From positions 124,001 through 188,000 of the forward strand of contig NW_025932021.1 in assembly GCF_000764305.2 (NCBI RefSeq): 64,000 nucleotides of DNA, written 5' to 3'. The translations under genes and the position numbers were made by a program. Shown here one piece after another: positions 1 to 12,619 of this stretch (position 1 is the stretch's first letter; every line of letters begins with the position of its first letter). Below the pieces are notes generated by a model, which was not told the origin of the DNA, did not search any database, and was given only the letters and a program-made list of their open reading frames with translations. The DNA is from Hyalella azteca. Lineage: Eukaryota > Arthropoda > Malacostraca > Amphipoda > Hyalellidae.

Positions 1-22
1 TAAATTTTTGTATATTATTCAC

Positions 23-858
23 CAAATCGCCGTAGGCATTCATGGCGAGGGTGTAGCTGAGGTCAGCTTGGTAGTAGCGCAGATTGTGCTCCGCAATTTT
101 GACGACGTTGCGCATCCACACGCGACGTCTGAACGAATCTTCAGCGTCACTGCCGTACTCTTTCCCGTGCAGCTCCTGAAATGAATTTCCTAGGACATTG
201 ATAACGGTATCTAGAATAATTTAATCCAGTATTGAATATACAAGGACCAGAAAATACAAATTGTAAGTCTATGAACGGTTTCGATGATTATCAGCCTTGA
301 AATGCATTAGGAGCACATGAAGTGAAAACCGGATATTTCGGTGTATAGAAATTCCTGCTTGTCACTGTGTTAATATTTTTGAATTAATTCTAATAACCCG
401 TATAAAATAAGCAGGATCCAATCAACCAATCGCGTGGTGGCTGATTAGCAGCCGACTGTGGACGTTTGTTTGACTCGTGGTAACGTTTGAAAGAACTTAA
501 TTACTGACGCTGCCGCAAGGAGCAACAACCGAACATATATAATTTTGCAAGACAATCGACATACATCGATGAATATTCTAGCCAATTTCAGAATTCATCC
601 CGTGCATTAAGGTTTATGCTGCTTCACATACGCTGAATGTGACGGAAGTAAGTGATTCGGGGAAATGTCTTCCAAATAAAGGGATATTCCAGTTCATGTA
701 AAAAAGTTTTCAGCCATGTAACACAAGGCAAAACAAAAGTTACGAACCTTGAATTGGTTCCATTCTTCCATTAGGGAAGATTCAATTAAATTTCCAACTG
801 TAATACTAAGAGTAAATAAAAGACCAAAAGCAACTACTAAACACTCGGTCATTTTCAT
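23..858 (-). CDS. Cathepsin L-like cysteine protease, first two coding exons (cut by window edge)
   Basis: Exon 1 is 748-858 (37 codons) and exon 2 is 23-175 (51 codons), both phase 0, with donors AAG|GTTCGT and TTG|GTGAAT and acceptor TTTCAG. Exon 1 encodes a hydrophobic signal peptide (about residues 5-20) followed by LMEEWNQFK, the usual start of the I29 inhibitor propeptide. Exon 2 carries the ERFNIN helix pattern (FRRRVW..N..KIAEHN) and ends MNAYGDL, matching the propeptide part of papain-family enzymes. The catalytic exons would lie left of position 1. The exon cuts fall at the same places as in the complete cathepsin L at 47.2-51.3 kb, although the residues differ clearly, so the two are old paralogs on the same strand. 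No TATA box was seen upstream of 858. The family works in lysosomes or is secreted, for example in gut digestion; that role is inferred from the family only. Confidence 0.85.
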
Positions 859-3755
859 GAACTACAACGACCTCCCTAAACACAAAATGGTAGCTTTGCT
901 CCTAAATCATCGATCGCTGTCTTCACCGTTCACCCTTCGAGGTTTTCAGCACTTTGAAATAGATTATCAAAGTTAAAACTATAACAGCTAAGTTCAGTTA
1001 ATGTCCGACATGACCGCCGACTCGTAAGAAGCCTTGACAATACGCACAGCAGAAACGGACTAAATTGCCTGCGTGCTTGTGAAATAAATTTTCCCCTACC
1101 GCTGAGACAGGGTAACTACATAAGGCCTGAAGTTGTTCAAATTTTTCCCCAATGTGAGCTCGGACAAAGTAATTACATACATTAAGTTTTGTGGTTCATC
1201 AAATTTTACCCTCCGCTGAGGCAAAACTAGGTACGGCCAGCAGTTAATAAAATTTTCCATTATATAGCTGAATTAGGGTAACCCCATAAGGAGAAAACAT
1301 GTAGAGATTGAAAAGTAATTAAATTGAATATTATTATTTTTTAACCACGTGCATCCACCAATCGAACTACCAGATAGTGACATATTTTGGTAATCTCCAT
1401 CAGTAGTTTGTACAATGTGCTGAACTAAATCTTATTTGTTGGAAATGGCTTTTCATAATCTTTTCACACTATGATAGAGACTCGCAAGATAATTGAGAAC
1501 TGTTACTGATTATTAAGAAATACTCAGCAAATCTCTTTAGTTAAAATTTGAGTGGCCACAAAGTATCGGCTTTAAATCCGCATTTGATGCCCAATTACTG
1601 AGTAGGAAAACGAAGTTGCGTACAAAGTTCTCCGACATTTAATGACTTATTCCCTGGTCGTAATGGGTTCTCTTAAAATACTTTATATAGCTCCATGCTA
1701 TCAGTATGGAGTGATATTCGAGTACTGCAAGGAAAACTTTTATCAATCAGTTATATCTTGCACAATTTACGGTTGTTGAAATTGTCTAGAATGTTTGTTG
1801 ATCTTGATTGGAAAAAGTCACCTGACCACGTACGTCATCAGGTTTAAAGACGAAAATTATGATAGTGCTGAAATATCATTGAAAAATTTGTAATGGATAT
1901 AGGAAGCCTAGGAAGAACTTCCCCGGAACTTAATGTAGCCAAGATAATCTGCATGGTTATGCTCAGGCTTTGGTACTCATGAAATTTTCATTGACATTCT
2001 TCACGAATTTCAGCGGAGCCTGCCCGCACACTGGAAGTCTGTGGAAGATTTTCGAACCTGCGACATGAGTAGACGTAGAATATACGTGTTCGCCGACACG
2101 TCTTTTGTTAATACAGGGCTACAGAATTCTTCATAGTGTTGCCAATTCTATATTTAGATAAGCTGTCAGAAAAGCCCCAATTATTCATTTTCATGTATCA
2201 CGAAATTCATACGTGTGACCTTAGCTTCATTAGTCCTCGTGTGAACCGAGTTATGGCGCAGCCAGCTTCATGGGAGGGCTATCTCAATTATTTAATGATA
2301 AACTAAATATAATTGCTTGTTACTGATGATAACACTGATTTAAATTTAAGCCAAATTAATCATTTTTTGTCGAGCTAATTCAGGAATTGGTACGTCTGTG
2401 GTTTGATAGTGAAGGATTTACTACCTTACACCATACCTGGTCCCTCATATGTGCCATAATATCGTAATGTGTTACATAAATTAAATTTTTATGCATGAAG
2501 TCGATTTGTTAGGCTGATTTTACTGCCAGGAAACAAGGCCTTCTCTCAGCACCAGCACTGCGCAAATTTTCCGGCTCTGCCGGGCTGCTGGAGTCTTTCT
2601 CTACATCATCACAGGCGCTGCGCTGGTGAAGATATCCTCGCGCCCAGTCAATCACCAATGTGGGCAACGATGTCGATTAGTGTGGGTTACTGCATATCGC
2701 GGGTGATCCGACCACTCCAAGATTTAGAAGTCGAATTTCCTTGAATAATCTATGCAGATGCATGGCGAACTATCGACTGTGGGTTTATCGTTGCAGATCG
2801 AAGTATCTGAGTGTGGGCAACTTTACAGAGCAAACCGAAAAATTGATGCGAAAACATGTCGGTTGGCTATTCAATCTAATAGAATAATTGATCGGAAATT
2901 GATATGCACTTTAATTTATGATTACCCAGTTAAAATTTTATTCAAAATTGCGTTCAATCTAGTTCAATAGATAAAATGCGCTATGTCGGGTAGATTTCTG
3001 ATGTCAGTTACGATTATTATACCAGGTAATTATTTTAATACTTTGAAATACGTAAGTGTTTTACTAGCTTTCAAAATTTGAACGCTTCCGCAAAGAGGAA
3101 CGTTTAAGCCTTAATGTTACCTTGACCTTAATAATGTTCAGGAGATATAGATTAGTTTGCCTTAAAAATTTTTTTCTAACGCGAGTGTAAAGAAAACGTT
3201 TTTTACGTGCATGATATAAATCTCCTGCCATCGACTAACAGTCGTATAAATAAACTGCTTCAAAGCTTAACAATATTTTTATTTAAAAAGATCCCATCAT
3301 AAACTTCTTCAAAGTTCATACTCAAAACATTTTCTTACAGCTGCTCTAGCGTGTTCCATTAATCATGACAAATTTGCATCAGTTTTTCAACGAGGCTGAT
3401 TTGAGGGAATAAATAATTGAGAAATAAATTTCGATGTAAATTAATCAGCTCCAATACAAAATTTATATAAACTAGAGAACTTACTTGGAAATAAATGTAA
3501 GAAATATAGAAGTAACGGCATTTCGATTGCCCGAAAATAATAAAAAGTGGCAAGAGAAATAGTGCTTGTCTCCTTTACAATACGAGTAATATTATTTTAT
3601 CGATTGAATAAAAACTGCGTTCATTCCTCTAAAATATATATAAATGAATAATCTTTAAACAGTTCCACCACAAATGTGGCTATTCCTCTATTTACCTGAC
3701 GATTGCAAGCCATTCGTTTCGTAGTTACAGTATGTAGTTGATAGAGCTCGCTGTG
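859..3755. other. Unassigned DNA between the cathepsin fragment and the receptor array
   Basis: AT-rich sequence with no open frame I can link to a protein family. A GC-richer patch at about 2530-2720 has no convincing frame on either strand. The only structure seen is the weak tandem repeat near 1085-1300. Confidence 0.5.
1085..1300. repeat. Degenerate tandem repeat, ~55-58 bp period
   Basis: Four loosely similar units begin near 1085, 1140, 1199 and 1250. Each opens with AAATTTT-C-C, and most are followed by a GCTGAG-like and a GTAA/GTAC-like stretch. Divergence is high, so this is a weak call. Confidence 0.35.
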
Positions 3756-3757
3756 GT

Positions 3758-3840
3758 AAGGTGTCTTGGTGGTCAAGTGGGCTGAGGCATAAACTTGGAC
3801 GCGGATTTCCCGCGTTCGAATCTCGGAGCTGCAGTCGACG
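3758..3840 (+). repeat. tRNA-like sequence, probable SINE head
   Basis: The stretch holds an A-box-like TGGTCAAGTGGG and a B-box-like GTTCGAATC about 50 bp apart, the spacing of an RNA polymerase III internal promoter. A full cloverleaf is not evident, so a tRNA-derived SINE head is more likely than a working tRNA gene. Confidence 0.45.
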
Positions 3841-4044
3841 TTTATCCGGTAAGAGAACTTAGCTGTGAATTACTTGTAACTTCTCTATATCATTAGTAAT
3901 TGAATTTGTGAGATTGTAATTGATATATACGATGCAAATGTTCGACAGCAAAGACAATAAAATCTGACATGTCATAGTGAACGGTAACGTGTCGATGATC
4001 TCGGAGAGAGAGAAAAAAATTTTATGGATTAGAAATCGATTAAG

Positions 4045-4135
4045 GTAGATTCGACGTAGATCAATGATGATTCGACATCGATTAATGCAGATTCGACTAG
4101 CTAGTGTAGATTCGACATCGATCGGTGCAGATTAT
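4045..4135. repeat. Short tandem repeat, ~20 bp period, core GATTCGAC
   Basis: GATTCGAC recurs at 4048, 4069, 4090 and 4109 with ATCGAT-like linkers. This patch lies just left of the first recognisable receptor cassette spacer. Confidence 0.6.
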
Positions 4136-4494
4136 TCGATTCAACAAGTTATCAGGTGCAGAATCTTCGACGATCTTCGCTGAATCTGCATAGAAAGTTC
4201 CTCAATAATCGTCGTTGCGCCCCGCGACATTGCCCTCTCCGTTGCCCACTCCAAATGGAGGTTTGCCCATGTCGATCGAGCAAGAATCTGCATTAATTTC
4301 TTCATCGATCCGCCCTAATCTTCATCGATCGATCAAGACCTGATTGACTGGGCGCTCAGCTCAGCTGTACCTGAGATCAGTACTGGGATCAGCTCCTATA
4401 TTAACCAACGTAAGAACGATTGCTCTTTAGAATGATAGCTCGTCGGACCTTTATCATTCGAGTATGCAGCTAGTTATAGTGTAGATAGCATTTG

Positions 4495-7437
4495 AGTGTT
4501 TCCTAACGTTCTCATTATGAAAAATGTTTTCATTCATAATTCAAAGCAAACGCTGCATATGAGCGCAATATATAAATAAGTTATAGGAATCCCTGCAAAT
4601 ATTTTATAACAGTAGCACAGCTCATCGACTGAGCCACCAGCTCATTCGATACATTTCATTTATTACAATTTTGCAGTTTTCTGTAAATATTTCTGTCACG
4701 TTGATGTCCGACTAGTGAATTACTTTAAGAAATGCAGAAATGTGGAGTACGAGTACGTAATTAACGTTCTTGTAGTTTTTCGTAATTAACGTTCCTGACA
4801 GTCGTTATGTTTACAAACAAACCAATTATCAGCGACATAAATAATTGTTTGAAATTGTTCAAATAAAGCTATAACGGTACTTTGCCTATTCCAAATATAT
4901 AGAGAATTTATAAAGAATTAGAAATATAGATTACCGATGCTTCGGAACAAAAAGAATAGAGATACTGCTTATTAACTCGAGATCGATGTTACAGAATGAA
5001 ATACGTCGAGTAATCGTTATCGCAATAACATACCCCTACAACTGGTCGCTAGTCTTTGGAAACAAAAATTGGCACAAAACTATATTTTGCGCCGAATTGT
5101 TAATGATGATGAATTGAAATAAATTCTTTAATTCAGGAAGATTGTTACGACTTAAATTTTCATAACCGGTTCCTAGGCAGTTCGGACATGAGTAGCATAT
5201 CGTGTTTTTCATAGCCCGAATAAATTTCCATAAAATATATGCTTCTCTCGCCTTTTATAAAATTCTCGCTTTTCGAGAATTTTTTATATAAATTCTCGAA
5301 ATTGTTCTCGCTTTCTATAAAATTTAGAGAATAAAACTAACTTTAGGTGATATACATTATATACTCAAGAGATAATTTTAAACAAATCATAAAAATTATC
5401 GTAAACATGTCTGAATACGTAAATTATTTTCAACTATATATATTCCCGTTCAAACCGAGTTAAACAGATTTTTGAAGACCATTTTGGATAAAATTCAAAC
5501 TGACAGGCAAAGGAAATTATCATCAGAAACTATTCAATATTCATATTTAACTGTGTGCGTTCGGCTTAAAAAGTTTTATAGGAAATTAAAGCAGTCTTAA
5601 CAATGAAATGAAAAGTATAGCTTTAAGGGAAATCCAGTTTAATCGAAAATACTTTGTTCATGATGAATCGGAAAATAATTCATTGTCAAATGAAATGAAC
5701 AGTTCTCGACGCTTGTAATTGAGATTTTAAAACGACATAGATATTACTTCAATTATTGTGGATAAAACACGTAGAGTAAAAGCAGGATTTTAAAATCAAT
5801 CATTGACATTATTTTAATACTAAAGTTCTGGCGAATTCGGTAGTTGCAATTTGACAGCTGATGACTCATCCTAATGACGAGAGCCTTAATTATTGCCTTA
5901 AAGCGGCCGGGCACCACAAGACGACGCTGGTGCAAGATATTCCAGGACCGTGTAGGACTGTAGGTGTTCTCACCGCGAACCATGCTCAAGTGGTTACGCG
6001 AACCACTGCTGACTGGAGGTGGCAAGTGAGACGATTCAAAGTAGATGCTGTTAAATAGATACCGGTACAAGCATATAGGACAAAACAATATAGTTTACAT
6101 TTAGACGGAGTCTAAAACTATTGCAAGCTAATTAATAAACACCATTGTTTCTCGTGCAAGTAGAAATTAATGCCGCGTTAAATTAAAATTTTGAATGTAT
6201 TATTTTTGTTTAGATTTCGATGTTATTTTGCATGAATGTCTGCTGGACCCGTTCAGCCTTATAACCTCGTGTTTCATCGTATTATGGTAGTAAATGGTAG
6301 TGATATTACTGCGTGGTGCGTGTTTGCTTTTCAGCTCGATTCTGGTCGAGCTAAATATAAAATTAGGGTGGCGATTAATTGATTCTCGCGCTTATTTTTG
6401 CCTAAAATTCATTTACAGGGCTAAAGTTCCGTGCTCATACCACTGAGGAATAAATAATTCTTCTTGGATGCTCATTTCACGATCGAAGGCAAATGCGGTG
6501 CTCGTTTTGTAGTGCTAGTAACAGTCACATCGTTAAGCATCTTTCTGACATCCGGAAGCTTACGCTTAACTTCAGTGACAATTGAATATTATCATCACGT
6601 TGCACATTTTCTCAAGGACGGGTAACGTTTCGCTTTGACATGTGTTCTTTGTCGCGAACTGTGGCACAGATGTCGTTGATGTAGTATAGTAAAGCTATGA
6701 TTTTATCTGTGTGTCTAATTAACGACACTCAATTTTTTAGTCGTTTTTGCTGAGGTTAGAGAATTCCGCTTATGCCGGCCGGACCATGCAAGAGCTCGGC
6801 TCACGGCTACGCCATTGATATGTGGAGAGATCATGTTGTCAAGGGTCCAAAATAGCGATTTAGATGTACATTGCCAGAAGGAAGGAGCTGAATCTTTTTT
6901 TGGATTTGATTGACCTGAATGCGTTCCCTGTGAACAGACATGCTTAACTATGATCGGAAGTTTCTTCGGTTAGAATGTTGATAAACAGAATGATGACATA
7001 ACAATGAAGCCAGTAGGCCAAGCAGAGGAGCGCGTGTATATAGCGTGCCGTTTCTCCATGAATTTGCTGCGATGCATTTCATAGTTTTTAATATAAGGTT
7101 TCACTGAAGCGTTCAATTCTTTAGCTTTCTTGGTGCTTAGTTCTGCATAATTTTACGAAAGCTTATTCACGAAAGGCGGAATTTCTTGTACGTTACGGGG
7201 ACGGTGAAAGCGCAGCATTGTGCTGCGAATTGATGTAATACGCTTGAATAAAGACGGTGAATCTTATTAAGTGCATTATTCCATGAAATTGCATAATACA
7301 ATTAACAACTAAATGAATTATGCACTTGAATGCTATAACTAATAAACAATTAAGTGCATAATTCCACGAAAGTTACTCGACGTTTCACAGTTTCGCTATA
7401 GCCAGCTCAAGCGCTTGCAGATTCTTGCAAGTAACTC
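4495..7437. repeat. Cassette spacer, copy 1 (most diverged)
   Basis: The stretch aligns by eye along most of its length with 18837-21742, and its first two thirds with 36965-38845. Shared landmarks are TATGAAAAATGTT, a run ending ATGACTCATCC near 5875, the ACCGGTAC/ATATA segment near 6060, and the ACTTAA-rich palindromic stretch just before the last exon of GR-A. The small open frames here are not preserved between copies 1 and 2, so I do not call a gene. Confidence 0.7.
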
Positions 7438-10400
7438 TCAGACTTCAGCTGAAAGGTTTGCTGTTGCCGCGAAGGCCTTGCACGTGACGGGGCTGTTGCT
7501 CGTCGTGAACTGGACTGCGATGATGACGTAGGTAAGCGCGATGGATCCCATCTGGACAGAGGACGTAAACTCATGCATCATTAAAAAAATGTTCGGCCGT
7601 ATATTTTTTGGTGTTAAAGGATTTTTTGGCTCTAACCATTCGAAAACATCGGCTAAAGGGATTTCTTTGTTTTTCTTGCAGATTTAGTCATATAATTGCG
7701 TTGAAAATGTGTTATAGTTTGATTTTTAGAATCCTTCACATTTTCGCTATATCATTCTTAATGTCACTATAAAAATATTGAGAGTAATTCTAGTTGGAAC
7801 CCTGGTGAACAATCAATCTAGAGACTTTACAGATTGAATATCATTCATTACATTGAAAACTCTCGTTCAGTTAGTTACAAAAATATCCTATATAAATACG
7901 GGAAAATTAGAAAACAACTTATTTCTTAAATTGGAGTGGGAATTTCATATAACTTCACGTTCGCATGATGCACGATAACAGAAACATGAGCAGCGAACAA
8001 TATCCTTGTAGTGAAGTATTGCTTCAGTTTGTACGTCATTATCAAGTTTTACGAGAGTGTGAATCACTTGATTTAGTCGTTCATGTGATCAAATCAAAAG
8101 ATGGAAGATATTAGAAGTGTTGAAACGAATTGATTGCTTAAATCACCCATTAACGAAGAACGGGAAAGCGAAGAATTAAAAAGAAAATATTGTCATATAT
8201 TCATTTATAACGCTTTTGACAGCAGTTCCATCATAAATTGACAATAAAATAACACAAGTATGTACGAACTAACTCTACCATTAAAAATAGGCAAAGTAAC
8301 GTAAAAACTTATTCATTCACAATTATAAGCGGGTAAGACATATTAGAGTTATTAATTCAAGATTTGCGTAAGGAAATATGCCTGGATTCCAAATTTCTCA
8401 TGCCTGAAGCATCGGTGAGGAAAGCTACAATTTATAACAAATCGCTATTGGACACAAGCATGTCCACCGGTCGGCGTGGCGGCGCTCATTTAAATGCGGT
8501 AGATGGGGTTATTAATTCAAACAGTTTTACAATATTTCGTATTATATTCATAATTGTATGTATCTCTCTTTATATAATGTGAAAATTAACTCGTCCGGTG
8601 ATACACGTAATAATGAATTTTGAAGTGATGACACAACTGAACTGCAAAACGTTTTCATTGAAAATATAGTGAATTTTTTTAGGACTTTCTTTGCAATAAA
8701 TTCTCCTTTAGAATAGAATAGAAGTGTCACTGAAGAAATAGGCCCATGGCCTGTTGCCGTTTCTTGAATTTTTCGTGACTTGATTCACAAGGGATCCAGC
8801 CTTTGGGACCCGACCTTTACATAACTGACGATTGATTGAGATAGCTGCTGGACTTATTGCCATTTTATTTATTTTAGATTGGAAATTACAGATCACATGC
8901 TACGACGAGTCGGCGTTTGCTCATAAATTTTGTTATGCAGCGAAAATCTAAAAGTACAAGTACTTTGAACTGTAAACACTAAGTAATCTGTATTAGCATT
9001 TACATTAGCATGGACTCATCTCTGTAAAATTATTTAGAAGGCCCCGAGTGCAGCGCTCACCGACAGCAGGCAGCGTCGGCTCAACTCGAAGAGTCCAAAG
9101 ACAAAGAAACGAGGCATGCTCTTGAGCTCAGCCTTTATGGCGTGTAGCTGCCACACTGCCTGGTGGTGAAAAAATTACGTGGCATTAGATTTGATGGCTG
9201 ATGGATACTGAAAAATGCTACACATATGAATAATTTTGTGATCCCTTTATTTGTTGAATTATTAGCTTTTGATAGCGTGACAGGTGCTTAATTATATTAT
9301 ATATAGGATTGTTTATTTTTCATATGATAAATTCGTTAATTAAGGATCGAGGGCTAAGTTTGCAATCAAGTTTTAGCGCTCCTTTTTCACGCTCAGGTTA
9401 GCTTGCAATAAATATTTAGCTGGATAAGATTACTTCCTCCTAGTGTTTCATTTCTCTTATACATCACTCACGTGGAACTGCTGTCGTTCTCACCTTCCAG
9501 TTCTGAGGTCCCATTTGGCCCGCTGCCGCTGTCAGCTTCCTGACCCGCTTCACTCTCTCCTCGCACTGGAAAAAATTTTGAGTGAATTGTAATTAAAACC
9601 AAAAATTACACAGTGTTATAATATTTGGTGGAACAGAAAATTTTCGTTGGGCAAGAAGCGTAGAAGCCGAGTCCATAAGCCCGATGTAAGCCGAATCATT
9701 CGAAACGTGAGAGTCTAAATTTTTCTCATTGCCCGAGTTGTTATTTCACGATAAAATTTCAAAGCTTAACTGCATAAATAGAATCGAGAATTATTATAGC
9801 ACATCACCATTTTAGTATAAAATGACGTATTCCCTGTCTCGAGAATGTCTTTTTTTATTGGATTCATTGAAAATTAAGAGCGAACATATCGTGCGACCAT
9901 TACTGACTACATGATTGTTTATTTACGAATACATAAGATGGTTTTGTACAAGACATAACATTCCGAATTTTTTTAGGGTTTACAAAAAAAAGATATAATA
10001 TACTCGAACCAATCATTCATGAAATAACATGGACCATTACAGATATTATAGGTAATGCGCTGCATATGCGTATTTACATATGCATAGCAGACCAAAAATC
10101 ATGCCTTTTACATTTTCCAGCCTACATCACAACTTAATCTGATAAAATTCTTCTGAGGCCGATTGCGTGAAAAATCTCCCACTTAAAATTTATTTGGAAT
10201 AAAGTATGAAAAATTTTTCATCCGTAATAATTTTGCTAATATTTGAAATGTGAGATGAGCTCGTTCTTCCTACACCTAAAGATGACCCACCACTTTGAGG
10301 TACTCAGTCTGGGAATCGAGGAGCAGGTATAACTGTAAGGCAGTTGGAAATGTGAAGAAAAGCGCAGCCACTGCAGAATTTCCACGACTTCTGTCCAACA

Positions 10401-11193
10401 GCGCGAAGAGAACTGCAAGCACTACCTGGTACTGATCAAAAACTATCGCTCCCAGGACAACACCCGAAAACGCCTTGTGAGTTGCAATTACGGCGCGACG
10501 AATTTTCATCACGCTTATTCTGACGTTGGCAAGATCACGCTCGGCAAGTTCTTCGGTTCGTTTGGCAAGATGTTTATGAGTATCAGAAAATTGATTATGC
10601 TTTTGAAGGTGGAAAAGACTTGTTGATTGCCTCAATTCTACCGTAAGAAGCTTCATTAAAGAATGTAATGTAAATGGCAGTACCATGTATGTTAATCGAA
10701 TCAATGTTTGTCCACTAGTGTAGAAAAGCGAGTAAATTATTTTTTTGGTAGCATATTCGCTCATTATTGCCGAATAAAGCGATTGGCACATAGTTATGAC
10801 AATCAGTGCAGCTAATATATATTGTGACCTGCTAACGGACTTGGGACTTGTTGAGGAACCGTTTAAGTATCTCACAATTCTGACGACGTGAGCGCTTGAC
10901 GTTAAGAAATGAAACGAAAGCAACATCATCGTTCCGTTATAAATGGGTCTATATAACCACAGAGCCATGTTGTAAACGGCAGATTTCATTACTGGAAAAT
11001 TATTAATCAATTCCATAAGTCTGTACGCCACAGAAATGAACACGACAGTTTGCACCGCGATGCCGAGGCCCATGTAGACTTGCGACTTCATGTAGCGTCC
11101 GTTTACGTTCACAAAAGGAGCGAGACCCAGCGCCCGCAGGATGCGGAATGACCACAGAAGCATTCTCTGCATTCCAAATTTTCGCCCAATCAT
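7438..11193 (-). CDS. Gustatory receptor GR-A (7tm_7 family), four exons, intact
   Basis: Coding exons are 10291-11193, 9494-9565, 9061-9159 and 7438-7551, all phase 0, giving 395 residues, a usual GR length. Donors are GTGGGT, GTGAGA and GTGAGC, with AG acceptors. Exon 1 holds six hydrophobic segments at about residues 41-62, 78-98, 124-144, 153-183, 241-266 and 273-292. Exon 2 is a short charged loop starting CEERVKRVRKL. Exon 3 encodes the stretch before the last helix (SMPRFFVFGLFEL). Exon 4 holds the last helix with TYVIIAVQF, the family's TYhhhhhQF signature. The protein should be a membrane chemoreceptor in taste neurons; its ligand is unknown. GR-D is its closest relative. The start is the first ATG of the frame and aligns with GR-D. 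No break was seen. Confidence 0.88.
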
Positions 11194-11304
11194 AATTATA
11201 AGATTGATGATTAAATATTACCAAAGCAAATACAATGCCAATTAATTTTTTTATGTTAGGAGTCGGTAGAATTGATCGTTTAAGTTGTATTCTTAAATTG
11301 TGAT

Positions 11305-11397
11305 TTAAAACTTCATCACTAGGGTTTGACGAGCAGCCGGGAGCAGAGTTAAGCACGTCATCGCGAGCATCCCTATCAAGGACGACTCAGCGAACAT
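11305..11397 (-). other. Upstream ORF in the GR-A leader (30 codons)
   Basis: The frame starts MFAESS and runs through a hydrophobic stretch to a stop about 110 bp before the GR-A start. The same leader block, starting MFA(E/K)S, precedes GR-C and GR-H, and a version without the aligned ATG precedes GR-D. It may be a regulatory uORF or just a conserved leader. Confidence 0.4.
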
Positions 11398-12430
11398 ATA
11401 ATTGGAACTTGGTCAAACACACACACCGTCGTCATTAATTAACGTCACTAATTATGAGTTTACATACTGTAATGAGCAAACGTGATGTCTTATTGAGTCT
11501 CCCTAGTATATATTACTAGAAGAATTAATGATGGAAGCCGTTGAAACCCTAGGATCTTTTGGTGTTTATTACTTTGCCCAGAGAATACAAAGCCTTATTT
11601 GAAAATATTTGCACCTTGACTTTATTTTAAATAAACTATAATCCATTCCTTGAGATTTATACGAAGAAATAAATTTCAGTTGGGTAATGGAAGAAGTCTT
11701 AATTGAAGTGAAAAAGGTGGCTTTAATCGGGATTCGATTATTTTCGTATTCGTTCGACCTTTGCTAGAGATTGGTTATACGTCATTCATAAATGTTAAGT
11801 TTTGTTTGAACTCAGTACAAGTAAATAGTAATGAATGCAGAGGCAAATTTCAAAATCTGTTCAAAACTGTTCCGTTTCTCACGCTGTCACATTTTAGTCT
11901 ACGTTCTAAATGCTCATTTGAAGCATTACGGATCTCCATCTACGTCAGCGGGACAAGCATGAGATTATTTAGCTATTTTTGTGCAAAATTATACTTTATT
12001 CGAGATTTTAAAAATTATTGATCGTTTATTGACCATATAAATAAAATCATTCAACTTCTATTGTCTGCAGCTGTTAAGCTAGAGAGGTAATGCGAATTCT
12101 GTTTCATATCTTCAGCTCTATATATATTTTATATGTCTCTACCCGCTAATTTGTTTTAAAAGAACTCAACGCGACCCAATAACGCAATGTGATCATACCG
12201 ATTCATTGGAAATGGCGTGTAACTTCTTTACATATAGTGAAAGGCCCGATGACAAAGCTCCTGGCAAGGTTACTCATTTCTGCCTAAATTGTATTTCTTC
12301 ATATAATGCTTCTGATTTTGTCGAAATTTGAAGCCAGATAGTATTAATCTTACTTTCCACATGTTTTATATGATCTAAATTAAACGAATAACTCTACCTG
12401 AAACGTAAGTTTATAATGAAGAAGATTTGA
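11398..12430. other. Upstream flank of GR-A; no gene seen
   Basis: The sequence aligns by eye with the upstream flank of GR-D (about 25.69-27.14 kb). It is AT-rich with no supported coding frame, and presumably holds the minus-strand promoter. Confidence 0.5.
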
Positions 12431-12527
12431 ACTAATTCTGACCCCAGTAAACAGTGGGGCAGGTCTTGTCTGCCTACAGCCGATCAATCAACAGTTTGCT
12501 CAGACGCGCACGTTGTATTCATCTCAC
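12431..12527. repeat. Junction block shared with 27132-27228
   Basis: The run from the CCCCAGTAAACAGTGGGG near-palindrome through GTTGTATTCATCTCAC is essentially the same at both sites, then stops abruptly. Here it joins an orphan receptor exon 4; at 27.23 kb it continues into the upstream DNA of GR-E. Confidence 0.75.
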
Positions 12528-12619
12528 ACATCGCGCTTACCTACGTCATCATCGCAGTCCAGTTCACGACGAGCAACAGCCCCGTCACGTGCAAGGCCTT
12601 CGCGGCAACAGAAGCCTGA
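12528..12619 (+). pseudogene. Remnant B: orphan last exon of an E-type gustatory receptor
   Basis: This is receptor exon 4 from ATCGCGCTTACC to its TGA, including TYVIIAVQF and the ending AATEA seen in remnant G. The first codons (ATGGGATCC) and the splice acceptor are missing. Exons 1-3 are absent upstream, where the DNA is instead the flank of GR-A. The DNA downstream (12620 to about 15000) matches that downstream of remnant G (39932 to about 42040). It is the leftover of a deleted E-type gene, the position filled by GR-E in cassette 2. Confidence 0.85.

Noticed and set aside
11003..11356. 117-codon minus frame overlapping GR-A
   Set aside because: It is a shadow of GR-A exon 1 in another frame and is not kept in GR-D.
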